Shown: positions 1-11,089 of the stretch, piece after piece
Layout: every line of letters begins with the position of its first letter
Position numbering within the stretch: the first letter of the stretch is position 1
DNA from: Dicaeum eximium
Lineage: Eukaryota; Chordata; Aves; Passeriformes; Dicaeidae
Assembly: GCA_013396995.1 (NCBI GenBank)
Contig: VWZP01008545.1
Span: 434,001-498,000 of the forward strand
Length of the DNA stretch: 64,000 nucleotides
Direction: 5' to 3'
The notes under the pieces: generated by a model
The model's database searches: none
The model's input: only the letters and a program-made list of their open reading frames with translations
What the model was told of the DNA's origin: nothing
Position numbers and translations under genes: made by a program

Positions 1-2359
1 CGTGGAAAAAAAAAAAGGCATAAGAAACAATAAAACTATGATTTCCTATTCATGAAATTTAGATTATTTTTGTATGGCTAGAATGCTTTAAGCTTCCTAG
101 AAACCAGAGGAAGTGGCTTAAGAGCTCTGAATGTCAACAAATAGTTTATTCCCTTGCAAGTCAGATTGCTGGAGAACATATTTAACTTACGTCATTCCCA
201 TAGTTATCCTTTGCATCAAAGAGATGATTATTTATGCAACAAGACGTAACTGGGGAAACAGTTTTTCTGAGATAATCACACCCCTGGGACACTGCATGGC
301 TCAGGGTTCATTACTGTTGAGAGGAAAAGCCCGTTTTGTTCTGGAGTTTTTAATTCCAGAGTGCAGTTTCAGCCAAGCAGCTGCTTCAGGTGGATTCATG
401 TGTCCCTTTAGGAAGTTCACCTCACCTGTCAATCACAGTATCTCACCCAACCTAAATAAAATTCTTAACTCCTTCTTTACCACACTGCCACAAGGCAATA
501 CATTTTGAAAAGGAGTTTGTTGTTTTAATTTTAATGACAGGAGATGAGCAGAAGATACCCAAAGGGTATGCTGGTATTAGTACAGAAGAGATTAATCTAC
601 AGGAAGTTCAAAACCAACACTGAATTAACAATATGATAAGTTTGCATATGTAACTCAATTGTTTAATAAAATGAACACTGATAAGTACCAGTACTTAAAA
701 CCAACCACCTGAATTACAAAATGAATTAGGCACATCTTCTTTGGAACAAAGCACTTTTATAACTTGAAGGTACCCCTTCAACACCCAGCATGAAACAGCC
801 ATTTCCAACACACAGTCTCCTCCAAGCTGCAAGCAAAGGATGCCACTTAATTCTCAATGAAGGTGAAATGCTATAAGAAGCTCACATGGAAACTTTTTAT
901 GCCCTACTGTGCAGTCTTAGAAGTAAGATGACAGAGGCCTGTTTAACTCTCTTGAGAAACAACTCCTCTGACTGATGGTTTTGATAAGCTGGATCTCAAA
1001 CAGAAGCATTTGTAGCCTCTTGCAGTTTGAAGCATGCATCAAAATCAGCAAAGAGAACAAACATTAAGAACCTAATGCAATACTTCAGACAGAAATAAAA
1101 TGTAACTTTTTTTCCCTATTTATTGAAATAGAAAGTGAAATAAATCTTATCAGCTGTCTACATGGATGCTCATTCTACCCAAAGGTAACAGATGAGAGTT
1201 CTCTATGGGAATGACACCTAATGACTATGCACACACTTATTTTTCTTCCAGTGGGATAATGTTTCTACTCCAGACTCTCCATACCTTTTCCTTTTCATAT
1301 TTTACAGACACTGCTTCCATCTGCTTCATGAGCCAAATCTCATTTTGAGCATACAGAGCGATTAGGAATATCACTTTTCTCCTCTTCCTGAAGAAACCAC
1401 TTGCAACCATCACCTCTCTGGTCTGTCTGCTTCTGCACCATGCTAGGCCACTGGCCTAGGGCAGCATTTTGCTTTCATAAATATTATCATGCTTTAGATA
1501 TGCAGAGCTTCTTTTAGCTTAATATTTTTTTAAGTTTAGCTACTCATTCAATTACTTTGTGCTTTCATTTCCCTCTTCTTCTCTTATCTGTTTCCAGCTC
1601 ACCAATTTAGCTCTGGAAGAGGAATTCTTTCTTTTTCTTTATTTTTTTTTTCACCTGTGCCACAAGCAATTATAATCTCTCAAATACAAGATTTGAAGGC
1701 ATCTTGTAACACTCACTATGATGAATTTTATTCAAAAGTGAGTTATTACAGAGGAGATATAATTTCTGAATGTTACATCTCCAGGTTAGTCAATTTTAAG
1801 CCTCTATATTCTTTTGCTACCATAATTAACATACAGTTAAAAGAGACCAAAGGACAAATGATCCATGGAGACCAGCACTGGGCAATGAGAATTCCAGTAA
1901 GATATTTTATCTCTTGGAGTCCAAGTGTATTAAATCTAGTACTAAAGAAACTGTCTGTTCTTAAAATAATTGCTGAAGACAGAACAACAGAATGAATATC
2001 CTTAACAGCAACATGCTGTGCTCTCTGTGCTCCTAAAGCAGATTCATTTATTGCATAAATTAATATATTTGTTGCCTTAGAAATATGTTGAGGTCTATGG
2101 GACAGGCTATGCAACTTTGCAGTAGTACACTATCAAACTACCTCCTCAGATTATTGAAATACTTAATACCCTTTAACCACCAGTTCTTTAAAAATTATTT
2201 TCCTGCAGCTTATCAAGGCAACAGGAACAGAACTAACATCTGGTAGAAATAAGGAAAAATGTTGGTCTTCTGGCACAAAAAATGTCAGTTTGTCCACATC
2301 TTCCTTTATGAATAGTCAAAAAAAATGATTGGTCTATAGTCTTTCCAGGAGTCAAAACA
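1..2359. other. AT-rich non-coding DNA, no gene seen
   Basis: The stretch is AT-rich and unstructured. Its longest open frame (131-508, +) has 125 codons, with a composition expected of translated random AT-rich DNA and no recognisable domain. Homopolymer runs such as A12 at 6-17 are present. I see no repeat family, splice-flanked coding segment or RNA gene here. Confidence 0.7.
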
Positions 2360-2405
2360 AGAATACTCAGCTTTTACATACCAGAATACTCAGCTTCTAC
2401 ATCCC
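2360..2405. repeat. 23-bp tandem duplication
   Basis: Two adjacent 23-bp copies (2360-2382 and 2383-2405), both starting agaatactcagctt, differ at two positions. This is a direct duplication, probably from replication slippage. It has no evident coding role. Confidence 0.85.
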
Positions 2406-2596
2406 AGCCCCTCAAATGGCAAATAGCTGGACTTTACAGCCAATCCAAATGCTTTCAAATTGTCTTACACAGCTACAGTTTTTCACAATACAAGGAAATA
2501 AAAAGGCAATACAGAGGAATTGTTCCAAATAAATTATTCATCAACCTATTTCCAAAGGAGTTATAGATTTCAGGAAAGCTGGCCCTTCTCACTGGG

Positions 2597-2695
2597 AAAA
2601 AAAACAAAAACAAAAAATCCCAAAAAAACCAACCAACCAAGCAACCAACCAACAAAAAAAAAAAAAAAAAAACCCCAAAAAACCACATACACAAC
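2597..2695. repeat. A/C-only low-complexity tract
   Basis: About 100 bases of almost pure A and C on the + strand. It holds a (CCAA)n section near 2629-2653 and an A19 run at 2654-2672, interrupted by a single T (2618) and a single G (2641). The overlapping Lys/Asn/Pro-rich frame on the + strand and the Phe-rich frame on the - strand are translations of this tract, not genes. Confidence 0.9.
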
Positions 2696-3423
2696 ATGCC
2701 CAAAGGGAAGACAATCTTACTGCCATTAGCATTAGACTTCAAGCTCTTCTTCAACAGGAAGAACCTATTTAATTTTATGGGTTTATAAAGTAGAGCACAG
2801 AGGGGTCCAGTGCAGTAATCTTGCCTCTGTCCCTCTTTCCAATGATTGCTGTGGATACATTGTGTCTCTTTTTACTGAGTATTAAAAGCAAGTTGTTTAT
2901 AATTAAGATAATACTGGCAGTTTATAAGAAGATATGGAAACGTGAAAAAAACCCATCAATAATTGATTTGGAGAATGCTTCCAGATAGAAATAAAATCAG
3001 GAGAATAAACATTGAGTGCATCCCTCTAGGCCTTTGAATGAGAGATATAAAAACATGTCTGGTTTAGCAGCCTGTACTGCTTGCTGTCATCTGATTTTAA
3101 ACATATTCTCCCTGTTGCACTCCTGAGTAATCAATAAATTCATTTTCTTCATCAGTGGTTGGTTTTCTCTTTTTCCCAGCTGTCATAACACAAGGCCTCC
3201 TCTAAGCAGGACTACTTTGTTATTAGATTTCACCCAACTGAGCCACATAATGCTTCTTCACAGAATGGCAATCAAGGAAATTCTCTTATAAGCAGATAAT
3301 TTCAAACAGATAAAGTTGACAGAAATCAGGTACTTGTTGTGCTTTTCATTTTTTTCTCTCATCTTAAAAAGAAATAGTATGTATTAAGGTGATCTATTAC
3401 TTCAAGAGTTCTAACATTTAGTC

Positions 3424-3448
3424 AATCTGATGGTGCAACCATCAGATT
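3424..3448. repeat. perfect 11-bp inverted repeat with 3-nt loop
   Basis: aatctgatggt (3424-3434) is followed by gca and then by its exact reverse complement accatcagatt (3438-3448). The arms have no mismatch. Transcribed, it would form a short stem, but with no flanking structure it is too short to be called a microRNA precursor. A chance or slippage origin is possible. Confidence 0.8.
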
Positions 3449-3659
3449 AGCAACAGCATTAAGTATAACAATTATTTTAAGCCCTGTCTCCAAAGCAAAG
3501 CACAGCAAAATATTTTGGTGATTGATATTTTAAGGGGAAGAGCTTAAATCTGCAGAAGCCAAGCCACAGAAACAGGGGCTGTACTTCCCAGCTCCTGTCA
3601 ACTCCACGTGGGAGTTACCTGGGATGGTCACTACTTACAGGATGGGCAGATTTTGTTAT

Positions 3660-3674
3660 GAAGGAAGGAAGGAA
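3660..3674. repeat. short (GGAA)n microsatellite
   Basis: Nearly four units of GGAA in a row, beginning after ttatgaa. It is a simple repeat of a type that can also act as an ETS-factor site, but nothing around it supports a regulatory role. Confidence 0.8.
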
Positions 3675-3900
3675 GATCCAAGAACTTTCTCCTTTCAAAT
3701 AGCAGGAATGCAGTCTCACCAGATTTTTGAGGCTAACCAGACAGCTGCACAGAGCTCCTGGTGTTGGCATGAGAGTAAAAAAGATCCTGCTGTAAAGTAG
3801 GAGAAAGTGCATCACTGAGTTGCAGGTATTAACATTGTGGTCACCATGGTAGCTGGGTCCATGACAGGTTTAAAAACATGTAAATAATCTCCAAATGAAA

Positions 3901-3917
3901 ACACACACACACACACA
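3901..3917. repeat. (AC)8 microsatellite
   Basis: An uninterrupted AC dinucleotide repeat of eight units plus one A, flanked by A-rich DNA. It is a typical short vertebrate microsatellite. Confidence 0.9.
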
Positions 3918-5432
3918 AAAGTATATTCACATTTCTACCTTCCAGAAGGAGAAAAACTTTGAATCTAACTCCTAGTTCTTGGGACAAAATTAATTGTAGC
4001 AAAACAAAATCTCTTTTCCTGGGTCAGCAAACCTACTTCTAGCATTATGAAATTCTTAACCTGAGTTTGGGTTGTTGGGATTTTCTACTTTTTTGAATGA
4101 TTATTTTGATATGGTAGTAATAAAAAGAAACCCATTATAACTCATTTCCAAGGGAAAGTCAGAGACTAGAGCAACTACATATTCTTCTGGAATTTGTGGT
4201 TTTAATTAGGCTTATAAGTTCTGAAATTAAATTCTCAGTTACTTCCTTTTTGAGGAATGTTTATCATACAGAAACACAGATATTAGACAGAGATATGCTT
4301 GAAAGAGATGTCATATAAAAGCCCTGCTGTTTCTGTAAGTTAAAGGCTGCCACAGCCACATTATGGCCAAGCCCTGAAATGTTCACTTCTTGTCTCTGTG
4401 CAGGAAAATTCTTTCTGAAATAAATTTCTGAAATAATAATTTGAGAAATTATTTCTACATGTTTACTAGAAAATACCACCTGTACATATTTGACATTGCT
4501 TCCTGCTTTCATATTAAGAGGAATAAACAAATAACTTTAAATTAATCTTTCTGTACAACTCTTAGCTATTAAATTGAAGTTACTTGCTGGTTCTGTTGAT
4601 GGGTGCAGGAATAAACAGACTTTATAACAGTTCAACAGCACATTTAGGTAATTAGCTGCAATGAGTCCATTCAACAATACTCTAAAAATACAAGAGCTAA
4701 GTAATAGAAATGTGCTGTATTAAACTGTGCTGTTTTCAGTGAACATGTATTTAACAGAAGAGAACATATTGATTTGATATGCTTCTCAAGTTAGGGCAGA
4801 TAACATGAACAATTTGTTTAATTGCTAAATGAAGAGTTAAGCCTGCAGTGTGGGGGACAGCTGCCTGATCATCTGGGAGTCATTGCTGTGTCTCATTTGG
4901 CTGGAGACTGACAGGGCTCTACCTGCTTGTTTTACAGCACAGCAAGGGAGTCCCACATCCAAGAAAAGACACTGGAAGAAGAGCTTCTTTGATACTGAAA
5001 ATATCTCCAGTTTTCTTAAGGCTGATATAAAAGCAAATCACAAAAATATAAAATATTCCAGTAGGCTGGTTTATCTGAAAACAGACTGGGCATTCAAACA
5101 AGAATAATATAATGAAAGGCATGCAGGGCTTTTTTTTTCTTAGTTGAAAGCAGCAAGGTAAGGATCTGCATGTGATCTAACAGCACACTCAATAAAAAGT
5201 TAAATGTATTTAAGATATTTTGAGCACTAGAAACAACATAACTGTTTTTGAAGCTATCAGTTGCCTACAGGGCAGAATGTCATCCCTCCAATATGCCATT
5301 GATGGCTGGAGGAAATAAACATAAATGTTAATATTTAAATTAAAGACTCCTGAAAATTGAGCTAAATATGTTCTGGTACTCAGTGGGAAAAAAGTGCAGT
5401 AGATATGGGAAGAACTAGTTATGTAGTATATT

Positions 5433-5462
5433 AAAAAAAAAAAAACCAAAAAAACCAAAACA
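5433..5462. repeat. A/C-only tract with A13
   Basis: A13 (5433-5445) is followed by ccaaaaaaaccaaaaca, with no G or T. It has the same composition as the larger tract at 2597-2695. Confidence 0.85.
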
Positions 5463-7339
5463 GACAGTTAAAGGTGTGCAGAAGCTGAATGTATCACCAA
5501 GATAGAGAATTAGGTAAAACTGAAAGAGTCTCAAACTTCAGGGTCACTCCAATCATCCCTTCAGTGGGATTTCAATTCAAAATTTCTGTATCTATATTCT
5601 GCCAATACAGAGAAGTGGTTCATTTTCTCCAGACTGCTGTGCCTGAGCAGTGCTTTTAATTTTATTTCATAGCCTATGATATAGTTCCTAACTTTAATAA
5701 CTATCCTACCTTAATCAGTGGATATAGCTCTCAAATTACTGTTGAAAAAGAGCTAGGAAAAAAGAATCAAGTAATTTATATCCTCAGGAATTGCTGGGCA
5801 TTCTGTGGGTAGATTTTGTAACTTTGTTTGGTTTTATTCTTGTTAGTCACAGTAGAGTAAAAATTTCTGGCAAGGCACAAAGAGCAGGATCCTGTCATTT
5901 TCCTTCTGCTAAAGACTGCTTTGCTCAAGTAGCAAGGAAGAAGCAGGGTATAAAAAAAATAATCTGTAGATTGTGAAAATGATTGATGACAAGTGTGCTG
6001 AGCACAGAAACACCTTTATTCAGCAGGGTGCCACACTCAGAAATCCCCTTGCTGTTGAATAACAGCTCATGGTTGCTACAAGAAAGCCTCTCCCTGCTGG
6101 GAAATTTTGAAGCCAGGCAGAAAAGTTCTGTGTCTCTCTACAGAGAAAATGTATATCTGAAATGACAGCTATGACTACACCTTTGAGATAGCTTTCAGGG
6201 AAGGAAATAGAGTGCATCTGGGTGTCAGTGCATGAAATAGCATGAGAAATGGAAAGTTATTAATACAAGGTCCTAAATACTTTAATGGGAAGAAAAAAAT
6301 TACCATCCGTGGATGCTTGTTTCACTTTATTAAAAGCTTTATTGCTTCAAGGACGGGGGGAAACTGCCATTACTCTGTGTTTCAGAGGTGGTTCTCATTG
6401 TTCAGCAAGCCCATACCCAAACAGAAAGGAAACTGCCTGCTGTTTAGTTAGATAGTTGCCATTTTCATCTTCTTCTAAATCGACAAGTAAGTCCAGGGTA
6501 GGAGCTACAGGAGCAGCTCCTTGCCTGCAGCATGGCCTTTTAATCATGCTTCACTCTAAAAAGACATTTCCTACATGAGGTGTTAACTGACATGACAATA
6601 ATTTTGGCTAAACTATAGGTGAAACGTTAATTCAACAAGGAACTCTCATTTTAGCCCATCTCAGAACTTCCATAGAGAGAAAAAAGAACTCGGAGCTGCA
6701 GATAAAGACCTTTATAAATGTGTGTGGATAATAAAATCCATGGCTAGCTTAAAGGAAAATATGTAAGTAAAGGAAGACAGAGATGCTAAACTGGATCATA
6801 TAGAACACTTCAAAAGGAACATTCTGAGGAATGTGTTCTGCCACAAAAGTTCGAGAATGCACTAAATTCATCAAACAGCTATAAAAATCTTCAGTGAATT
6901 ATAAAAATCTACCAGATGGAAAAAGGCTAAACAAGAAAGGTCTGAGCTGCTCAAGAGCATAAAGACTTCAAAGGAAGGAATGGCAGAATTCAACTTAAAA
7001 TTTTAAAATAAAGCACCTTCTGAAGACAAGAAGATGGTCTTTCATTCAGAATCAGACAAAAAAAATAAAGGAAAGGCATTACCATGCTCATAACTTCAGA
7101 GACAAAACTAAAATAAACCACCGTTTATGCAGACACGAAGGAAGGAAATTATTCTCCCTGCCAGATGGCCAATAAAAGGTCTGTGTCTCTTTACATCCTA
7201 AAGATGAGCTAAAATGTGTGTAGGCCTTGCAACACCTATCATGAGCAAAGTCAGACAGCACAGAGCCTGCTGCCTTGCAATGACTCAGAATGCCGTGGTG
7301 CAGCCCTGAACAGAAGTGGGGTTTTTAGCAGATCTCCTT

Positions 7340-7640
7340 GAGCCAGTCTAAACTCTCCCGGCAAACAGCAGAGGGCTGGGAACGGCCGTGTGCGGGCTCA
7401 GCTCTGAACGCACCCTTGGCTTTGCTGTTAGTGTCATTTTCCAGGGAGGGCTTCTCTCAGGGTGTATCATAACATCATTTGCACTCCTGTTTTTGGGGTG
7501 GTGGAAATTTCTCTGGAGTCCTGCAGGGGCTGTGTGAGGCACTTGACCCATCCTGGCCGTTCACTGAGCGCATTTAAAGCCTGAGCGCCGGCACCGCCGG
7601 CTTCGCGGAGCTTTGTTTGGGACTGGCAACGACATAAACT
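7340..7640. promoter_or_regulatory. small GC-rich patch with dense CpG cluster
   Basis: The patch stands out from its AT-rich, CpG-poor surroundings. Between about 7555 and 7611 there are eight CpG dinucleotides, including the near-palindrome gccggcaccgccggc (7587-7601), with a TATA-like catttaaag at 7571-7579. A further five CpGs lie between 7359 and 7412. In vertebrates such clusters often mark unmethylated promoters or enhancers. This one is far shorter than a standard CpG island and no convincing transcript start or coding exon adjoins it. The overlapping minus-strand open frames (60-77 codons) look like by-products of the higher GC. Confidence 0.3.
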
Positions 7641-7699
7641 GGAAAGCAGTGGGGGATGGATGGGGCTTGAGAGGAAACTTGAGCATTTCCCTTTGTGCA

Positions 7700-10600
7700 T
7701 CTCTCAGGATCAGGAGCTTCCCTACGTTACAGCAGCATGAAATGGCTTTTTCCCAAGCGCACATCAGATGAAAGTATAAAGGTCGCTCTTTGATGCGACT
7801 TCACAACAGAAATAGAAAAGAGGATAATGCTGAGGGCACATATCTTCCTGCTAGTTATTTCCAACAGCAGACCTGTACTTAGCAAAACCAGCCCATTTTT
7901 AACCAGAGGAACACCCATATTTGTCTCTTAGTTATATACTTGGCATAGAAAACAAAAAAAATAGCCTGCAAGAACCATGTGGATGTCAAACCACACAACG
8001 TAGAAAAAGTACAAAATAACATAAAGGTATGCATCCAGTGCTTGAAAATTTTTGTCTGAGAAGAAAATCCTATAAAGCGCACTACATGAGAAATATGGAT
8101 TAATTTTTTAGTGTTTACATTCAAATGACAGCCTACTTTGAATTCAGTATATTAAGATTTTCAAATATTACAGGCAATATCCAAGTTGTTATTTGCCTAT
8201 ATTTGCCATGTAAAATGTTTTATATTGTAAACACTTTGAGGTTGGAGCTTATGGATGGAAATAGCTCTTAAGTCACTGCTCAGAAGATAAGGGCAATAAT
8301 TTTCACACATAATGACAGCGATGTTAAATGTCTGCACACTTCTGCAATCCCTTTCACCATTTCATTATCAATCTCTTATCCCTTTTGGCTGTTGAATGCA
8401 GTTGCTCTTACAGCCTGATACACATGACTGTCAAGTTCTTCCAAGAGGGACTTAGCCAGTCGCTGCCATACTCTGTGGTTTGGTTGCCTTTCTGCAGCCC
8501 TGAGCGCCCTTGCAGGGTCATTCTTCTGCTCCACTTACTGGGGAAAGCTTTGCAGGACAGGGGACAATTTTTGTTTTACTTTTTTTTTTTCCCATCTTCC
8601 TTGGGAGGGGGGATCTTGAACATTACAGGCATCACCAGGTGGCTCTACCAGAGGTATTTTTTGTAACACAATTTCCTCCATGTCTGGTAGCTCCATTAAG
8701 GACTGAAAAACACTTTTTAATTTATATTTTGCCTTCCATTAAACCCCAGTTCTTTCATAAGTTACTTACTCCAAGTCATCTGACATCTCACAGATCTCCT
8801 AAATGTGAATGAGGACACAGTTTGGCCTCTTCTTTTTAATATATCTGTAGCTACAGAAAGTTCAGCTTTCAGACTACAAGCCTCAACATCACAATGTGAA
8901 TTAAATTTATGTGAAGGCCAGTGTGCACCAGCCAGAGAGAAATCACTGCATCACATTGTGCTGGTGAAAATGCAATGCCTAGGCAGAAATATATTTCAAT
9001 TTTACGTATTTAGCAAAAAAATGAAACTCCAAACACAATTATCTTCTTACAGATTTACTATAGAGTCCATTCTTTGAAGCATCAAGAGCAGAATCTTGCA
9101 GAAATGACAGATATGTTAGGTCAAGATGAATAAATTGTTTGAATGAAAGTAAAAAGAACTAAGAGAAGCTTCAAGACAAACAAGTTTGCATTAGAAACAA
9201 TTTCTACAAGCTTAGAGAGAGACTTGAACTATTAAAACCAATACACAATTTTAAAGAGACAAAAATGAAAACAGTGAGTTTTCTCTGATTATTTTAAAAC
9301 TGGAATCATAACTCATGTGCTACAGTCCTCAGCCACAGAAACCAACAGAATTCTCAAGAAATTGAGGACAATTCTTTAGCTTGGATAATTCACTGAAAGT
9401 CAATTAAAAAGAATGAAAAGGGTAGGTACTAAGAAACTTACAGGAAAAGTAATTTATGCAGTAATACTGATTATTTCCATCTCTCTTCCTAGATACAATG
9501 GGAGTTTATTGATGGCTTTTTATAGTGTCAAATTCCAGTACTCCTGTACTTTTTTCTTCTATTTTAAGTTTAAGCCTGTCAAGATCTTGAGCCTTTCTTC
9601 CAGTTTTTCCACAAGATTTTGGTGTCTTTCAAATGCAAATCTGATTGAAATTAATCACAAGTCAGCATCATTTATTTTGTCAATTGATATCCACTACTCA
9701 ATGTATTGCTGAAGAGAAAGACACAGCTGCAAGGATGAGAATCAAGACACAATCAACCCCTCAACTGTTGTCAAGTTAGGACTGTGCATGCATTTTTTTC
9801 TTATGGATCTTTTTCATCTGGTTTGGGGGTATTATTTTTTTTTCCATTTAGATATTTAAGGAGTTGCATTATACATTAACAATGGCAAGTCAGCCATCTT
9901 TTGTTGCATGCTAGAGAAAAGATCAGAAATCCTGTCTCAGTGCTCCCATATTTTTTAATGTGTAATCAATACATCAGGACGTTTGACAGTGCACAAAGCT
10001 GACAATTTGTTGGTACCAACACAAACATTGTGGCACCTGATGTTAAGTTCTCCTTGACTTGCATCTTACCCAGCACATGCACACAGCAGGTTCAGGGTAC
10101 ACATTAACCATAATGCTGTGATATTTCCATCTTCCATTAAGAAGACCAGTTTTGGTAACAACCACAAATTTGCAAATAAACAGCTGAATGGAATGAGAGG
10201 GGGAAAAAAAGTTTGACGAGGTTTCAACACATAGAAGCAAGGAAAAACCTCAAACACAACAACATTTCTGCAGCCTTATTCACAGTGTTTTAAAAGACCA
10301 TGATCTCTGTAGGCTCACTGAAAAAAATCAAGCTTTGTCTGCTTGCTCTAAGCCCTCACCCAGGTGCCTTCCTGAGAAATCCCACCTTCTCTCTCTGATT
10401 CCCTTCCAGGGAGGAGAGATGGCTTGGTCTCAGGAAGAAAAGTTCACCTGCTTCCTTATTTTTTTTATTTTCACAGGCATTAGCTAAGGCTCCCAAATGC
10501 ACAATAGACTTCACTTACACTTATTTCACTTTTCTTTCCCTCCCTTCAAATACACTGTTCTCACAGGTCTATACAAATGGCAGTAAAAGACACCTCTGTC

Positions 10601-10728
10601 TGCAGCCTGAGCAGCCAGACTTGTCAGCAAACAGACAATCAGAAACTGGTCTCCCACTCTAATGAAAATCCAAGATACTGAACATGGATGGAAAAGCTCC
10701 AGCTTGCCTGAGAGAGCAGAACCCCTGA
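7700..10728. other. AT-rich non-coding DNA, no gene seen
   Basis: Open frames here reach about 112 codons (8328-8666, +) but are interrupted by homopolymers (T11 near 8580) and match nothing I know. There is no CR1 wording, tandem array or RNA gene. One octamer motif (atgcaaat) occurs at 9633-9640. Confidence 0.65.
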
Positions 10729-11082
10729 GCTTCCCAAGACCTTCACGGAACACCAAATGCAGGCAAGAACCGGTGGGGAAGCAACCGAGCACAGATGCAG
10801 GAAGCAGCCAATGTGTCAGATCAGACATTTTCCTTACTGAAAAATACAACAGGGAGAGTGCTACAAGCAGGGATCCTGCAAGACAGATTAATCATTCTGT
10901 CTGGAACAACTGTTAACAGCATTCCTGAGCAGAAGTTTTCCATGAAGAGGCCCAGCGGGGAGGAAAGCACGGACCCCGATGGCAGCAAGCTGCAGAGGAA
11001 CCTCAGAGAGTGTCCTTGCAATTATGGGCTGGCAACAGAGGGGCTGCTGAATGTGAAAACATCACCAGCACAGGTACACTAA
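10729..11082 (+). other. coding-like open frame, possible exon or pseudogene
   Basis: The frame is open for 118 codons after a TGA at 10726-10728. The first ATG is at 10795 and the stop TAA at 11080. Codons show the purine-first bias of real coding DNA (for example GAG GAA AGC ACG GAC CCC GAT GGC AGC AAG CTG), and GC is higher than in the flanks. Near the 3' end the frame reads GCA CAG followed by GTAC, a CAG/GT splice-donor-like junction at 11073/11074. No good polypyrimidine acceptor was found upstream. The protein is hydrophilic (Ser, Glu, Lys rich) with no recognised domain. It could be an exon of an unrecognised gene, a decayed pseudogene or a chance frame. Confidence 0.25.
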
Positions 11083-11089
11083 ATGGAGC

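Larger units (their letters stand above)
2700..7335. other. AT-rich non-coding DNA with small simple repeats
   Basis: No gene is supported here. The open frames are all under 90 codons and lack splice-site or codon-position signals. The stretch contains the hairpin at 3424-3448, a short GGAA repeat, an (AC)8 repeat and an A/C tract, each listed separately. There is also a 13-bp direct repeat starting tttctgaaataa near 4412-4437. Confidence 0.65.

Noticed and set aside
2473..2754. Phe/Trp-rich minus-strand frame resembling a membrane protein
   Set aside because: It is the reverse translation of the A/C-only tract.
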